Source: Gammaproteobacteria bacterium (lineage in GTDB: Bacteria > Pseudomonadota > Gammaproteobacteria > GCF-002020875). From it: DNA of 7,928 nt. The notes under the pieces were generated by a model. That model saw only the letters and a list, made by a program, of their open reading frames with translations, was not told the origin of the DNA and ran no database searches. How positions within the stretch are numbered: the first letter of the stretch is position 1; each line of letters opens with the position of its first letter. The stretch is taken from positions 1 through 7,928 of the forward strand of contig JABHIC010000111.1 in NCBI GenBank assembly GCA_018671205.1, written 5' to 3'. Shown here piece after piece: positions 1 to 5,468 of this stretch. The position numbers were made by a program, and so were the translations under genes.

Positions 1-11
1 CGCAGCAATCA

Positions 12-31
12 CTGAAAAAGTGCATTTTCAG
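12..31. repeat. Perfect 7-bp inverted repeat upstream of the lipase gene
   Basis: CTGAAAA (12-18) and TTTTCAG (25-31) are exact reverse complements around a six-base loop, AGTGCA. The element lies about 60 bases upstream of the lipase start and just ahead of a TATAAA-like hexamer at 40-45. It could be an operator or the end of a hairpin belonging to the gene before the window. No long T-run follows it on the plus strand, so it is not a convincing terminator. Confidence 0.3.
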
Positions 32-39
32 AGGTGCCC

Positions 40-45
40 TATAAA
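40..45 (+). promoter_or_regulatory. Possible -10 element for the lipase gene
   Basis: TATAAA followed by AT matches the sigma-70 -10 consensus at five of six positions and would place transcription start near 52, about 40 bases before the ATG at 95. I see no good -35 hexamer at the usual spacing; that region overlaps the inverted repeat at 12-31. This is a weak call based on one hexamer. Confidence 0.25.
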
Positions 46-94
46 ATCATCCAAATGATTGACGTTGCGAGCAAAAAAGTGAATCATCCCCTCC

Positions 95-940
95 ATGAAT
101 CGACCACTTCTCTGCTCACTATGGTTAACCTTCTCTCTGCTCTCCCCCCTAACGGCTCATGCGGAGATCGCTGTTCTGCTACATGGGCTGTTAGGCAACA
201 GCCGTTCATGGGAGCAGAGTGGGGCCGTAGATGCGCTCGCTCAACTGGGCTGGGAGCGGGCAGGTCGGGTCAGAGCGGGCGGCCCCAGCGGGGTATTACA
301 TGCCAAACCGCACCACGCACCACGTGGTAACCGACGCCTCTATTTAGCGGATATCCCCTCTCTGATCCCACTGGAGCAACAGAGCGCTCTACTGGAGCAG
401 ATCACGATCACCCTCTCCAATAACCACCCCGGTGAACCGATCTATCTGATTGGCCACTCTGCCGGGGGGGTAGTCTCAAGAATGACCGCGGTTAATAATA
501 AGATCTCTCACCTCCAGGGGGTGATTACCATCGCCTCCCCTCATCTGGGCAGCCCTTATGCCAACCTTGCCGACGATCTGGCCTCACTCCCTTTTCCATT
601 GAGAATGGCTGCCCGATTGATCGCTCATAAAAAATACCGCTTACTGCGCAGCTCCCGCCCCATGATCAAGGCACTCATGGTGGCAGAGCCGGGCACCCTG
701 CTCCACTGGCTCAACCAGCAGCCGCACCCCAAACTCCACTACGTCTCTATCATTCGCAGGCAGCCCCCATCCAGGGCCAACGAGGCACTGGTTCCGTTCT
801 GGAGCCAGGACATGAACAACATACCTGCCCTACAACACCGAAGCCAATCCATCTCTACCTACGCACCCCACCGGATCACGGCAGAGGATGGTTTTCTATT
901 AGGCCAAACCCTAAATGAGCTAATCACTCGTGTAGAGTAG
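95..940 (+). CDS. Exported alpha/beta-hydrolase, lipase-like
   Basis: A 281-residue serine hydrolase of the triacylglycerol-lipase/esterase type; the natural substrate is unknown. Residues 1-23 form a signal peptide (short basic start, hydrophobic core, then AHA as a signal peptidase I site), so it probably acts in the periplasm or outside the cell. HGLLG at 30-34 is the oxyanion-hole motif directly after the first strand, and GHSAG at 120-124 is the nucleophile elbow with Ser122. ITIASPHLGSP (145-154) is typical of these lipases. The likely catalytic His is H259 in APHRI. At the place where relatives usually have an Asp before VP..SQ this protein has Glu230 (NEALVPFWSQ, 229-238); Asp239 is the alternative acid. 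The ribosome-binding site before 95 is weak, but the signal peptide fits this start well. It stands alone, with no lipase foldase gene beside it. Confidence 0.85.
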   Translation: MNRPLLCSLWLTFSLLSPLTAHAEIAVLLHGLLGNSRSWEQSGAVDALAQLGWERAGRVRAGGPSGVLHAKPHHAPRGNRRLYLADIPSLIPLEQQSALLEQITITLSNNHPGEPIYLIGHSAGGVVSRMTAVNNKISHLQGVITIASPHLGSPYANLADDLASLPFPLRMAARLIAHKKYRLLRSSRPMIKALMVAEPGTLLHWLNQQPHPKLHYVSIIRRQPPSRANEALVPFWSQDMNNIPALQHRSQSISTYAPHRITAEDGFLLGQTLNELITRVE

Positions 941-1014
941 CCGAACGCACCATATCACCCGATAGATCACTACACTTCCCCCCACTCGGCAGCTCATCTA
1001 CTGTGTAAACTCTA

Positions 1015-1043
1015 TTGAAATAACTTTTTTATCAAAATAGAAA
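1015..1043 (+). promoter_or_regulatory. Candidate sigma-70 promoter for the HU-like gene
   Basis: TTGAAA (1015-1020) is followed after 17 bases by TAGAAA (1038-1043), a four-of-six match to the -10 consensus. This would give an untranslated leader of roughly 110 bases. TATAAA at 1064-1069 is a competing -10 closer to the gene. Chance matches are likely in AT-rich sequence, so confidence is low. Confidence 0.3.
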
Positions 1044-1103
1044 GAATTTACTTCACATTATTCTATAAACCATACACAATCTCTTCAGATAGGGTTTCAT
1101 CGC

Positions 1104-1128
1104 TATCCATTTTCCGATTCAATGGGTA
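1104..1128 (+). repeat. Possible leader hairpin of the HU-like gene
   Basis: TATCCATT (1104-1111) can pair with AATGGGTA (1121-1128), giving an eight-pair stem with one G-U pair and a nine-base loop. It would lie in the mRNA leader some 18 bases upstream of the Shine-Dalgarno sequence. No T-run follows. A structural or regulatory role is only a suggestion. Confidence 0.2.
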
Positions 1129-1146
1129 CCGTTTTCAAACGAAGAG

Positions 1147-1153
1147 AAGGAGA
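1147..1153 (+). promoter_or_regulatory. Ribosome-binding site of the HU-like gene
   Basis: AAGGAGA is a near-perfect Shine-Dalgarno sequence nine bases before the ATG at 1163. It fixes the start of the HU-like protein and suggests efficient translation. Confidence 0.8.
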
Positions 1154-1162
1154 ACCGCTGTA

Positions 1163-1489
1163 ATGGCACCAAAAACTACCGCTGTAAAAGAAGCATTCAC
1201 AAAAGCACAAACCATCACCACAATTACTGAGGACACGGGTCTTCCCAAAAAAGCGGTTGCTGATGTGATGGCCAGTCTCGGCATCATTATTGAGCGTCAC
1301 GTCAAGCCACGGTCTGTCGGTCGTTTCACCCTACCCGGACTCATGACCATCAAACGCTACAAAAAGAAGGCCACCAAGGCTCGCGATGGACGTAACCCAC
1401 AGACGGGTGAGACTATCACCATTGCGGCTAAACCAGCACACAATGCGCTAAGAATCACCCCTGCAAAAGCACTAAAAGATATTCTCTAA
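1163..1489 (+). CDS. HU/IHF-family DNA-binding protein
   Basis: A 108-residue, strongly basic protein of the bacterial histone-like (HU/IHF) family, which bends and compacts DNA as a dimer in the nucleoid. Residues 16-47 fit the helical dimerisation body (TGLPKKAVADVMASLG). Residues 53-70 (GRFTLPGLMTIKRYKKKA) form the start of the beta saddle. GRNPQTGETITI (76-87) is the DNA-inserting arm with the family's conserved Asn-Pro. The end, KALKDIL, resembles a divergent proteobacterial HU group with a final helix rather than classical 90-residue HupA/HupB or IhfA/B. Its N-terminal extension is short and not the long Lys/Ala tail of some members. It is preceded by a strong ribosome-binding site and a 222-base AT-rich gap, and appears monocistronic. 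The exact subgroup and DNA targets cannot be told from sequence. Confidence 0.88.
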   Translation: MAPKTTAVKEAFTKAQTITTITEDTGLPKKAVADVMASLGIIIERHVKPRSVGRFTLPGLMTIKRYKKKATKARDGRNPQTGETITIAAKPAHNALRITPAKALKDIL

Positions 1490-1501
1490 CTATCTGACCA
1501 C

Positions 1502-2797
1502 TCACCGCTCCCCTATCTCCACATAGGGGCGTGGTGTGGCTCCGGTATAGAGCTGCCGAGGCCGCCCGATACGCTGTGCCGGATCATCCAACATCTCGCT
1601 CCACTGAGCTATCCACCCGGCTGTACGAGCCATCGCAAATATTACTGTAAACATATTCAGTGGGATTCCCAGTGCCTTGAGGATCAGCCCCGAGTAGAAG
1701 TCGACATTGGGGTAGAGCTTATGCTCAATAAAATAGTCATCCTCCAGCGCAATACGTTCCAGCTCCAGCGCGGTCTCAAACAGGGGAGTATCCCTCTCGT
1801 TGAGGCTGTCCAGTAGCTCATAGCAGGCCTTTCTGATAATTCTGGCCCGTGGATCGTGATTTTTATAGACCCGATGCCCAAAGCCCATCAAACGGAAGCT
1901 ATCCTCTTTAGACTTGGCACGCTCCACATAGTGGACAATAGACTCCTTGGTACCAATCTCCTCCAGCATACGGATCACCGCCTCATTCGCTCCGCCATGC
2001 GCTGGTCCCCACAATGAGGCGATACCGGCAGCAATAGAGGCAAACGGGTTGGTCCCCGAGCTCCCCGCAAGACGAACCGTGGAGGTGCTGGCATTCTGTT
2101 CATGGTCCGCATGGAGAATCAGGATGAGATCCATCGCTCGTGCCGCAACCGGGTTGACCTTGTACTCAAATGCCGGATTCGCGAACATCATATGGAGAAA
2201 GTTCTCCGAGTAACCCAGCTGGTTGTTGGGGTACATAAAGGGTTGACCCATCGTATATTTATAACTGTAGGCGGCAATGGTGGGCATCTTGGCGATCAGA
2301 CGATGAGCCGAGATGGTTCGGTGTTTAGGGTTACGGATATCAATGGAGTCGTGATAGAAGGCAGAGAGTGCCCCCACTACTCCTAGGGTAATGGCCATTG
2401 GGTGAGCATCATATCGCATCCCCTCGTAGAAGCGCCGTATCGCCTCATTGACCATGGTGTGTTCAGTGATGATCATCTCAAACTCACCCAGTGCATCCGC
2501 TCCGGGAAGCTCACCATTCAGCAACAGATAGCAACACTCCAGATAGCTACTCTGCTTTGCCAACTCCTCAATCGCATATCCGCGATAATAGAGCTCTCCC
2601 TTGTCACCATCAATATAAGTGATGGAGCTTTCACAACTAGCCGTTGAGAGATAGCCCGGATCAAAGGTAAACATCTCCGTCTGTTCATGCAGGTTCTGTA
2701 CATCAATCACATCAGGGCCATAACTCCCCTCAATAACGGGGAGTGCTCCCTGCTCTTCCCCCTCTGTTGAGTAGAGAAATATCTTCTTGTCCCCCAT
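1502..2797 (-). CDS. gltA: Citrate synthase (type II)
   Basis: A 431-residue citrate synthase, which condenses acetyl-CoA with oxaloacetate to form citrate and starts the TCA cycle in the cytoplasm. Its length and beta-rich N-terminal domain (about residues 1-45) match the hexameric enzymes of Gram-negative bacteria. The catalytic residues are all present: His267 in GPAHGGANEA, His308 in MGFGHRVYKNHDPRA and Asp366 in NVDFYSG. The HADHEQNASTSTVR segment (229-242) is also typical. Arg166 and Lys170 (RLIAKMP) line up with E. coli residues implicated in NADH inhibition, so allosteric control is plausible; the reactive Cys206 of E. coli is Ala here (A209). The start is supported by AGGAG seven bases upstream. 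The gene is isolated, without sdh or other TCA genes beside it; it converges on the HU-like gene and diverges from a membrane-protein gene. Confidence 0.98.
   Translation of the reverse strand: MGDKKIFLYSTEGEEQGALPVIEGSYGPDVIDVQNLHEQTEMFTFDPGYLSTASCESSITYIDGDKGELYYRGYAIEELAKQSSYLECCYLLLNGELPGADALGEFEMIITEHTMVNEAIRRFYEGMRYDAHPMAITLGVVGALSAFYHDSIDIRNPKHRTISAHRLIAKMPTIAAYSYKYTMGQPFMYPNNQLGYSENFLHMMFANPAFEYKVNPVAARAMDLILILHADHEQNASTSTVRLAGSSGTNPFASIAAGIASLWGPAHGGANEAVIRMLEEIGTKESIVHYVERAKSKEDSFRLMGFGHRVYKNHDPRARIIRKACYELLDSLNERDTPLFETALELERIALEDDYFIEHKLYPNVDFYSGLILKALGIPLNMFTVIFAMARTAGWIAQWSEMLDDPAQRIGRPRQLYTGATPRPYVEIGER
1510..1529. repeat. Perfect 7-bp inverted repeat at the convergent gene ends
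   Basis: CCCCTAT (1510-1516) and ATAGGGG (1523-1529) are exact reverse complements with a six-base loop. The repeat sits within the last codons of gltA and 20 bases past the stop of the HU-like gene. Two genes converge here with only 12 bases between stops and no other terminator is visible, so the stem could define or protect the 3' end of the HU-like mRNA. It has no T-run, so it is not a standard intrinsic terminator. Confidence 0.3.
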
Positions 2798-2878
2798 CGC
2801 CTCTCTCCTGTATGGTGTGGTGCATCCTGATCATGGATTCTATTCTCCAAAGAGATAGAGTAGCTGTTTTGTTGAACA
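2798..2878. promoter_or_regulatory. Divergent control region between gltA and the membrane-protein gene
   Basis: The 81 bases between the two divergent starts must hold the gltA promoter and probably that of the neighbour. On the minus strand TAGAAT (about 2842-2837) is a five-of-six -10 match, but I see no matching -35. An exact short dyad, TTGTT-g-AACAA, lies at 2869-2879 and touches the upstream-most ATG of the membrane-protein gene; it could be an operator or chance. Confidence 0.35.
2805..2809 (-). promoter_or_regulatory. Ribosome-binding site of gltA
   Basis: On the minus strand this reads AGGAG, seven bases before the gltA ATG at 2797. It settles the start codon. Confidence 0.85.
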
Positions 2879-3484
2879 ATGCAATACGCAGGAAACATTA
2901 ACCTCCAAACCATGGAAAAATTCTTATTTGTCTATAACTGGCTATCCGCACTAACGGATGGACGTTTTTTTCGTACCACTTTTTCGGGCATTTTGCGGAT
3001 TACAGCCATTGTTTTCACTATCTATCTGCTGGGCGATGCCATTGAGAACGGGCAACGAATGGTCGACCTTCCTGCCGGAGCATCGCTGCTACTGCCCATC
3101 CTCTCCCAACTACTGCTACTACTGGCTGGCTATATGGTTATCCACCTACTGCTCCTGCGGGCGGCAGAGATCCGTTCACTCTATGACCCCCGCTATGCCC
3201 TCTCCGAGGTGGTGACGGTATTGGCACGACTCAGTGGCGAGGTGCTCTTTGTTGCTACACTAGCAGCCACGCTACTCACCCTGCTACAGATCGAGGAGGT
3301 TGAGGTCTCGCCCTGGCTCAACCACCTTCAGCAGATGATTGCCCCACTACTTAAACAGACTACAGAAGTCTGGATATTGGTCAGTGGTCTGACACTCAGC
3401 TTTCTGCTATTGATTGCCGGTTATCTCTCTAGTGAGGTATTAGAGATGGTGATGAAGCTCTCCAGAAACTCAGAGCAGAAGTAA
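2879..3484 (+). CDS. Unrecognised inner-membrane protein with four predicted helices
   Basis: I do not recognise this 201-residue protein. Hydrophobic segments at about 36-54, 68-94, 118-138 and 163-184 suggest four transmembrane helices. Charges fit the positive-inside rule: the start (K14, R29, R32, R40), the middle loop (RAAEIRSLYDPRYALSEV, 94-111) and the tail (K193, R195, K201) are basic or mixed, while the loops after helices 1 and 3 are acidic. Both ends would therefore face the cytoplasm. No catalytic or metal-binding motif is evident. Two starts are possible: ATG 2879 or ATG 2912 (MEKFLFVYNW). Neither has a good ribosome-binding site; AGGAA at 2890-2894 lies too far from 2912 to be decisive. 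It is divergent from gltA and converges on dnaQ with 20 bases between stops. The reading frame and membrane topology are coherent, so it is probably a real gene. Confidence 0.75.
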   Translation: MQYAGNINLQTMEKFLFVYNWLSALTDGRFFRTTFSGILRITAIVFTIYLLGDAIENGQRMVDLPAGASLLLPILSQLLLLLAGYMVIHLLLLRAAEIRSLYDPRYALSEVVTVLARLSGEVLFVATLAATLLTLLQIEEVEVSPWLNHLQQMIAPLLKQTTEVWILVSGLTLSFLLLIAGYLSSEVLEMVMKLSRNSEQK

Positions 3485-3504
3485 GGTAACTCCAGGCACG
3501 GCCC

Positions 3505-4185
3505 TCACCAGCGGGTTGGGCTGCCTATTTTCTCCAGATATGCCTGGTGTGCCACAAGCTCCTCACGACTGGCTGCGGTGACGGGTAGGCGGGGACGTTC
3601 ACTGGAGAGGCGTCGAACGGGCTCTACCCCACCAAACTCACCCAGACCATCCAGATCAAAACCCGTCTGCCCCCCTGTCATCGAAAGATAGACCTCTGCC
3701 AATATCTCAGAGTCCAGCAGTGCGCCGTGCAGGGTACGCTGGCTGTTATCAATATCCAGCCGTCTACAGAGTGCGTCCAGGCTATTCTTCTGCCCCGGAT
3801 ACTGTTTTCGTGCCATCTGCAGGGTATCTGTAATGGTACAGATCTCATCAATGTTAGAGAACCCCCGCTCTAACAACCCCAGCTCATGGTTAATAAAGCC
3901 GACATCGAAAGGGGCATTGTGAATAATCAGCTCAGCCCCCCGCACATACTCAATAAAATCATCTACCACCGCCTCAAAACGGGGTTTATCGGCAAGAAAC
4001 TTATTGGTGATGCCATGCACCTCAATGGCTCCACCGTCAACCACCCGATCCGGCTGGATATACTGGTGATAATGGTTATTGGTCAGCTGTCGATTAACCA
4101 TCTCCACACAACCAATCTCAATAATACGGTGCCCCTGTTTTGGTTCAAGCCCGGTGGTCTCAGTATCCAGTACAATCTGTCTCAT
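3505..4185 (-). CDS. dnaQ: DNA polymerase III epsilon subunit (3'-5' proofreading exonuclease)
   Basis: A 226-residue proofreading exonuclease of the replicative polymerase core, where it binds the alpha subunit and the beta clamp. The DEDDh active site is complete: Asp7 and Glu9 in LDTETTG (Exo I), Asp94 in HNAPFD (Exo II), and His153 and Asp158 in HGALLDSE (Exo III). These match E. coli D12, E14, D103, H162 and D167. MTGGQTGFDL (169-178) corresponds to the E. coli clamp-binding segment around QTSMAF. The C-terminal 45 residues (Arg- and Glu-rich, then REELVAHQAYLEKI) are the expected alpha-binding tail, so this is full-length DnaQ and not just a stand-alone exonuclease domain. Its ATG overlaps the rnhA stop as ATGA, with AGGAGAGG just upstream inside rnhA, so the two are read from one mRNA with translational coupling. 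Confidence 0.97.
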   Translation of the reverse strand: MRQIVLDTETTGLEPKQGHRIIEIGCVEMVNRQLTNNHYHQYIQPDRVVDGGAIEVHGITNKFLADKPRFEAVVDDFIEYVRGAELIIHNAPFDVGFINHELGLLERGFSNIDEICTITDTLQMARKQYPGQKNSLDALCRRLDIDNSQRTLHGALLDSEILAEVYLSMTGGQTGFDLDGLGEFGGVEPVRRLSSERPRLPVTAASREELVAHQAYLEKIGSPTRW

Positions 4186-4664
4186 CCGTTACCTCTCCTC
4201 TCCGCCCCACACTCCATCTCATCCATCCCCTGGTTGGCAAGCTGATCTGCAATCTCATTTTCCCTGTGACCACTGTGTCCCTTAATCCAGCACCACTCCA
4301 CCTCATACTGCTGAACCAGGACGTCTAACGCTCTCCACAGGTCATCGTTCTTGACTGGCTTCCTTGCTGCCGTCTTCCAGCCATTCTTTTTCCAGTTGTG
4401 GATCCACTGGGTAATCCCATCCTTCACATATTTCGAGTCGGTGGTTATCCGCAGTGGAACCGGACGCTTGATCGCAACCAATGCCTCGATCACGGCGGAC
4501 AGCTCCATCCGGTTATTGGTCGTTTGACAGGCACCGCCAAATAGCCTCTTCTCAACCGTACCATGACGCAGCAACACCCCCCAGCCTCCCACACCAGGGT
4601 TGCCACGACAGCCTCCATCGGTAAAGATCTCTGTCACCTCAGGAGTGACATCCGCACTACTCAT
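4182..4664 (-). CDS. rnhA: Ribonuclease HI
   Basis: A 160-residue RNase HI, which cuts the RNA strand of RNA:DNA hybrids and so removes R-loops and primer RNA in the cytoplasm. The four metal-binding acids are present: Asp16 (IFTDGGCRGNPG), Glu54 (TNNRMELSAV), Asp76 (ITTDSKYV) and Asp140 (NEIADQLA), with His130 in KGHSGH as the flexible-loop histidine. The basic handle, WIHNWKKNGWKTAARKPVK (87-105), is intact. Compared with E. coli (155 residues) it has about six extra N-terminal residues and keeps a short tail. AAGGAGA lies six bases before its start. It follows the methyltransferase gene by 42 bases and overlaps dnaQ by four, suggesting a three-gene transcript. In E. coli rnhA and dnaQ are divergent, so the shared direction here is a different arrangement. 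Confidence 0.98.
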   Translation of the reverse strand: MSSADVTPEVTEIFTDGGCRGNPGVGGWGVLLRHGTVEKRLFGGACQTTNNRMELSAVIEALVAIKRPVPLRITTDSKYVKDGITQWIHNWKKNGWKTAARKPVKNDDLWRALDVLVQQYEVEWCWIKGHSGHRENEIADQLANQGMDEMECGAERRGNG

Positions 4665-4670
4665 TATCCA

Positions 4671-4677
4671 TCTCCTT
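4671..4677 (-). promoter_or_regulatory. Ribosome-binding site of rnhA
   Basis: AAGGAGA on the minus strand, six bases before the rnhA ATG at 4664, supports that start. Confidence 0.85.
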
Positions 4678-4706
4678 CTATTAACCTGGAATCCTCAACT
4701 CAGACG

Positions 4707-5393
4707 TCATTGCTGCTCTTTTGTCTGAGGCAGATAGTTACCGTACTCGCTATTTACCATATTTCTGGTCGCCACCACTGGATTACGCTGCCAGCGTGAG
4801 CGAATGGGATTCAGTGGCACCACGCGGCGCCGGGCGACCAGCTGATAGGCCCCACTGTTCAACCGGGAACGGCTCCAGGACCAGCCCAACAACGGTAGTT
4901 GCTGCTGCTGAACCAGCTCGTACCCCAGCAGCGCCAACCACTCCGACACCTTACCCGCAGAGAGGTAACGCCCAGAGGGGATTCTACGCCCCAGATTGAG
5001 CGCCCCCCAGGGAGAGAAGCCATAAATCACCACACTCCCATCCTCCGTCAACACTCGCGTCACCTCACGTAATAGTTGATGAGGATCACTGGAGAACTCC
5101 AGAACATGGGGAAGAATCACCGCAGAAAGCGATTCGGTTGCAATCGGAAGTGCGCTCTCGTGCCCCTCAACCACCGCCCAGCTCTGCTCCTCATGGGCAT
5201 CCAGGTCCATCACAAACGTGTGGTGCATCCCTGTGGCCTGCTCGATATAGTTCTCCTTGGCCAGCCCTAGCTGCATCAGGTGTACCCCATAGAGCCGCTT
5301 CAACAGCTCGCCGTTCCAGCTATGCTCCTGTTGTAGCAGGAGCTGCCCGGCGGAGGAGGAGAGCCATCGCTGCAGAGGTAAGCTGGGTTGCAT
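4707..5393 (-). CDS. YafS-like class I SAM-dependent methyltransferase
   Basis: A 228-residue protein resembling E. coli YafS and related SAM-dependent methyltransferases; the substrate is unknown. The N-terminus has the family pattern of a hydrophobic W-L...G..LL..E stretch, then RLYGVHLMQLG (33-43). The later Rossmann half is clear: LPHVLEFSSDPHQLLREVTRVL (94-115) and EDGSVVIYGFSPWG (117-130), followed by a C-terminal ARRRVVPLNPIR (187-198). The usual glycine-rich motif I is poor, as in YafS, so activity should not be assumed. I place the start at 5393. The frame stays open upstream through ATG 5453 and TTG 5468, but the extra residues do not look like the family and would cross the opposite gene's start. 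The Shine-Dalgarno signal before 5393 is weak. It lies 42 bases upstream of rnhA on the same strand. Many annotations of this family simply read 'methyltransferase domain protein'. Confidence 0.82.
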   Translation of the reverse strand: MQPSLPLQRWLSSSAGQLLLQQEHSWNGELLKRLYGVHLMQLGLAKENYIEQATGMHHTFVMDLDAHEEQSWAVVEGHESALPIATESLSAVILPHVLEFSSDPHQLLREVTRVLTEDGSVVIYGFSPWGALNLGRRIPSGRYLSAGKVSEWLALLGYELVQQQQLPLLGWSWSRSRLNSGAYQLVARRRVVPLNPIRSRWQRNPVVATRNMVNSEYGNYLPQTKEQQ

Positions 5394-5436
5394 AAAAAAG
5401 GGGGACTCATAAAACTCAATTGAAGAGCGGAGCCTA

Positions 5437-5442
5437 TATAAT
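5437..5442 (+). promoter_or_regulatory. Consensus -10 hexamer directly before mltD
   Basis: A perfect TATAAT on the plus strand ends ten bases before the mltD ATG at 5452. No -35 is seen at 16-18 bases; TTGAAG at 5420-5425 is far too close. If used, the transcript would begin only about three bases before the ATG, making mltD almost leaderless. It overlaps the minus-strand -10 (5443-5438), so it may simply be the other strand of that promoter. Confidence 0.35.
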
Positions 5443-5468
5443 ACCCGAACCATGAAGCGTATCGTCAA
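5438..5468 (-). promoter_or_regulatory. Candidate promoter for the methyltransferase-rnhA-dnaQ transcript
   Basis: Read on the minus strand, TTGACG (5468-5463) is followed after 19 bases by TATTAT (5443-5438); both match sigma-70 consensus at five of six positions, though the spacer is two bases longer than ideal. Transcription would start near 5431, giving a leader of about 38 bases to the ATG at 5393. This supports placing the methyltransferase start at 5393, because the longer versions would begin inside the promoter. The promoter lies across the start of mltD. Confidence 0.45.

Larger units (their letters stand above)
941..1162. other. AT-rich intergenic region before the HU-like gene
   Basis: This 222-base gap holds no coding sequence I can support. 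Its centre (about 1005-1080) is distinctly AT-rich compared with both neighbours, as is common for the control region of a well-expressed nucleoid-protein gene. It contains a candidate promoter (1015-1043), a second TATAAA hexamer at 1064-1069 without a clear -35 partner, an imperfect hairpin (1104-1128), and a short palindrome (1130-1141, CGTTT/AAACG) just before the ribosome-binding site. Confidence 0.6.

Noticed and set aside
240..320. GC-rich, Gly/Arg-rich patch in the lipase as a possible frameshift or insertion
   Set aside because: The frame reads smoothly into the conserved RRLYLADIPSL segment, and related hydrolases have a variable loop here.
34..330. Open frame overlapping the start of the lipase gene
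   Set aside because: It has a low-complexity, Arg/Cys/Trp-rich translation with no known motif and overlaps a lipase frame that has a signal peptide and catalytic motifs.
1510..1529. Intrinsic terminator between the HU-like gene and gltA
   Set aside because: The stem is perfect but no T-run follows on either strand, so I list it only as an inverted repeat.
1947..2386. Plus-strand open frames inside gltA
   Set aside because: They are antisense to a fully conserved citrate synthase and show no recognisable domain or ribosome-binding site.
5394..5468. Upstream extension of the methyltransferase to ATG 5453 or TTG 5468
   Set aside because: The added 20-25 residues do not resemble the family's N-terminus, and the region carries the best promoter match for the gene.
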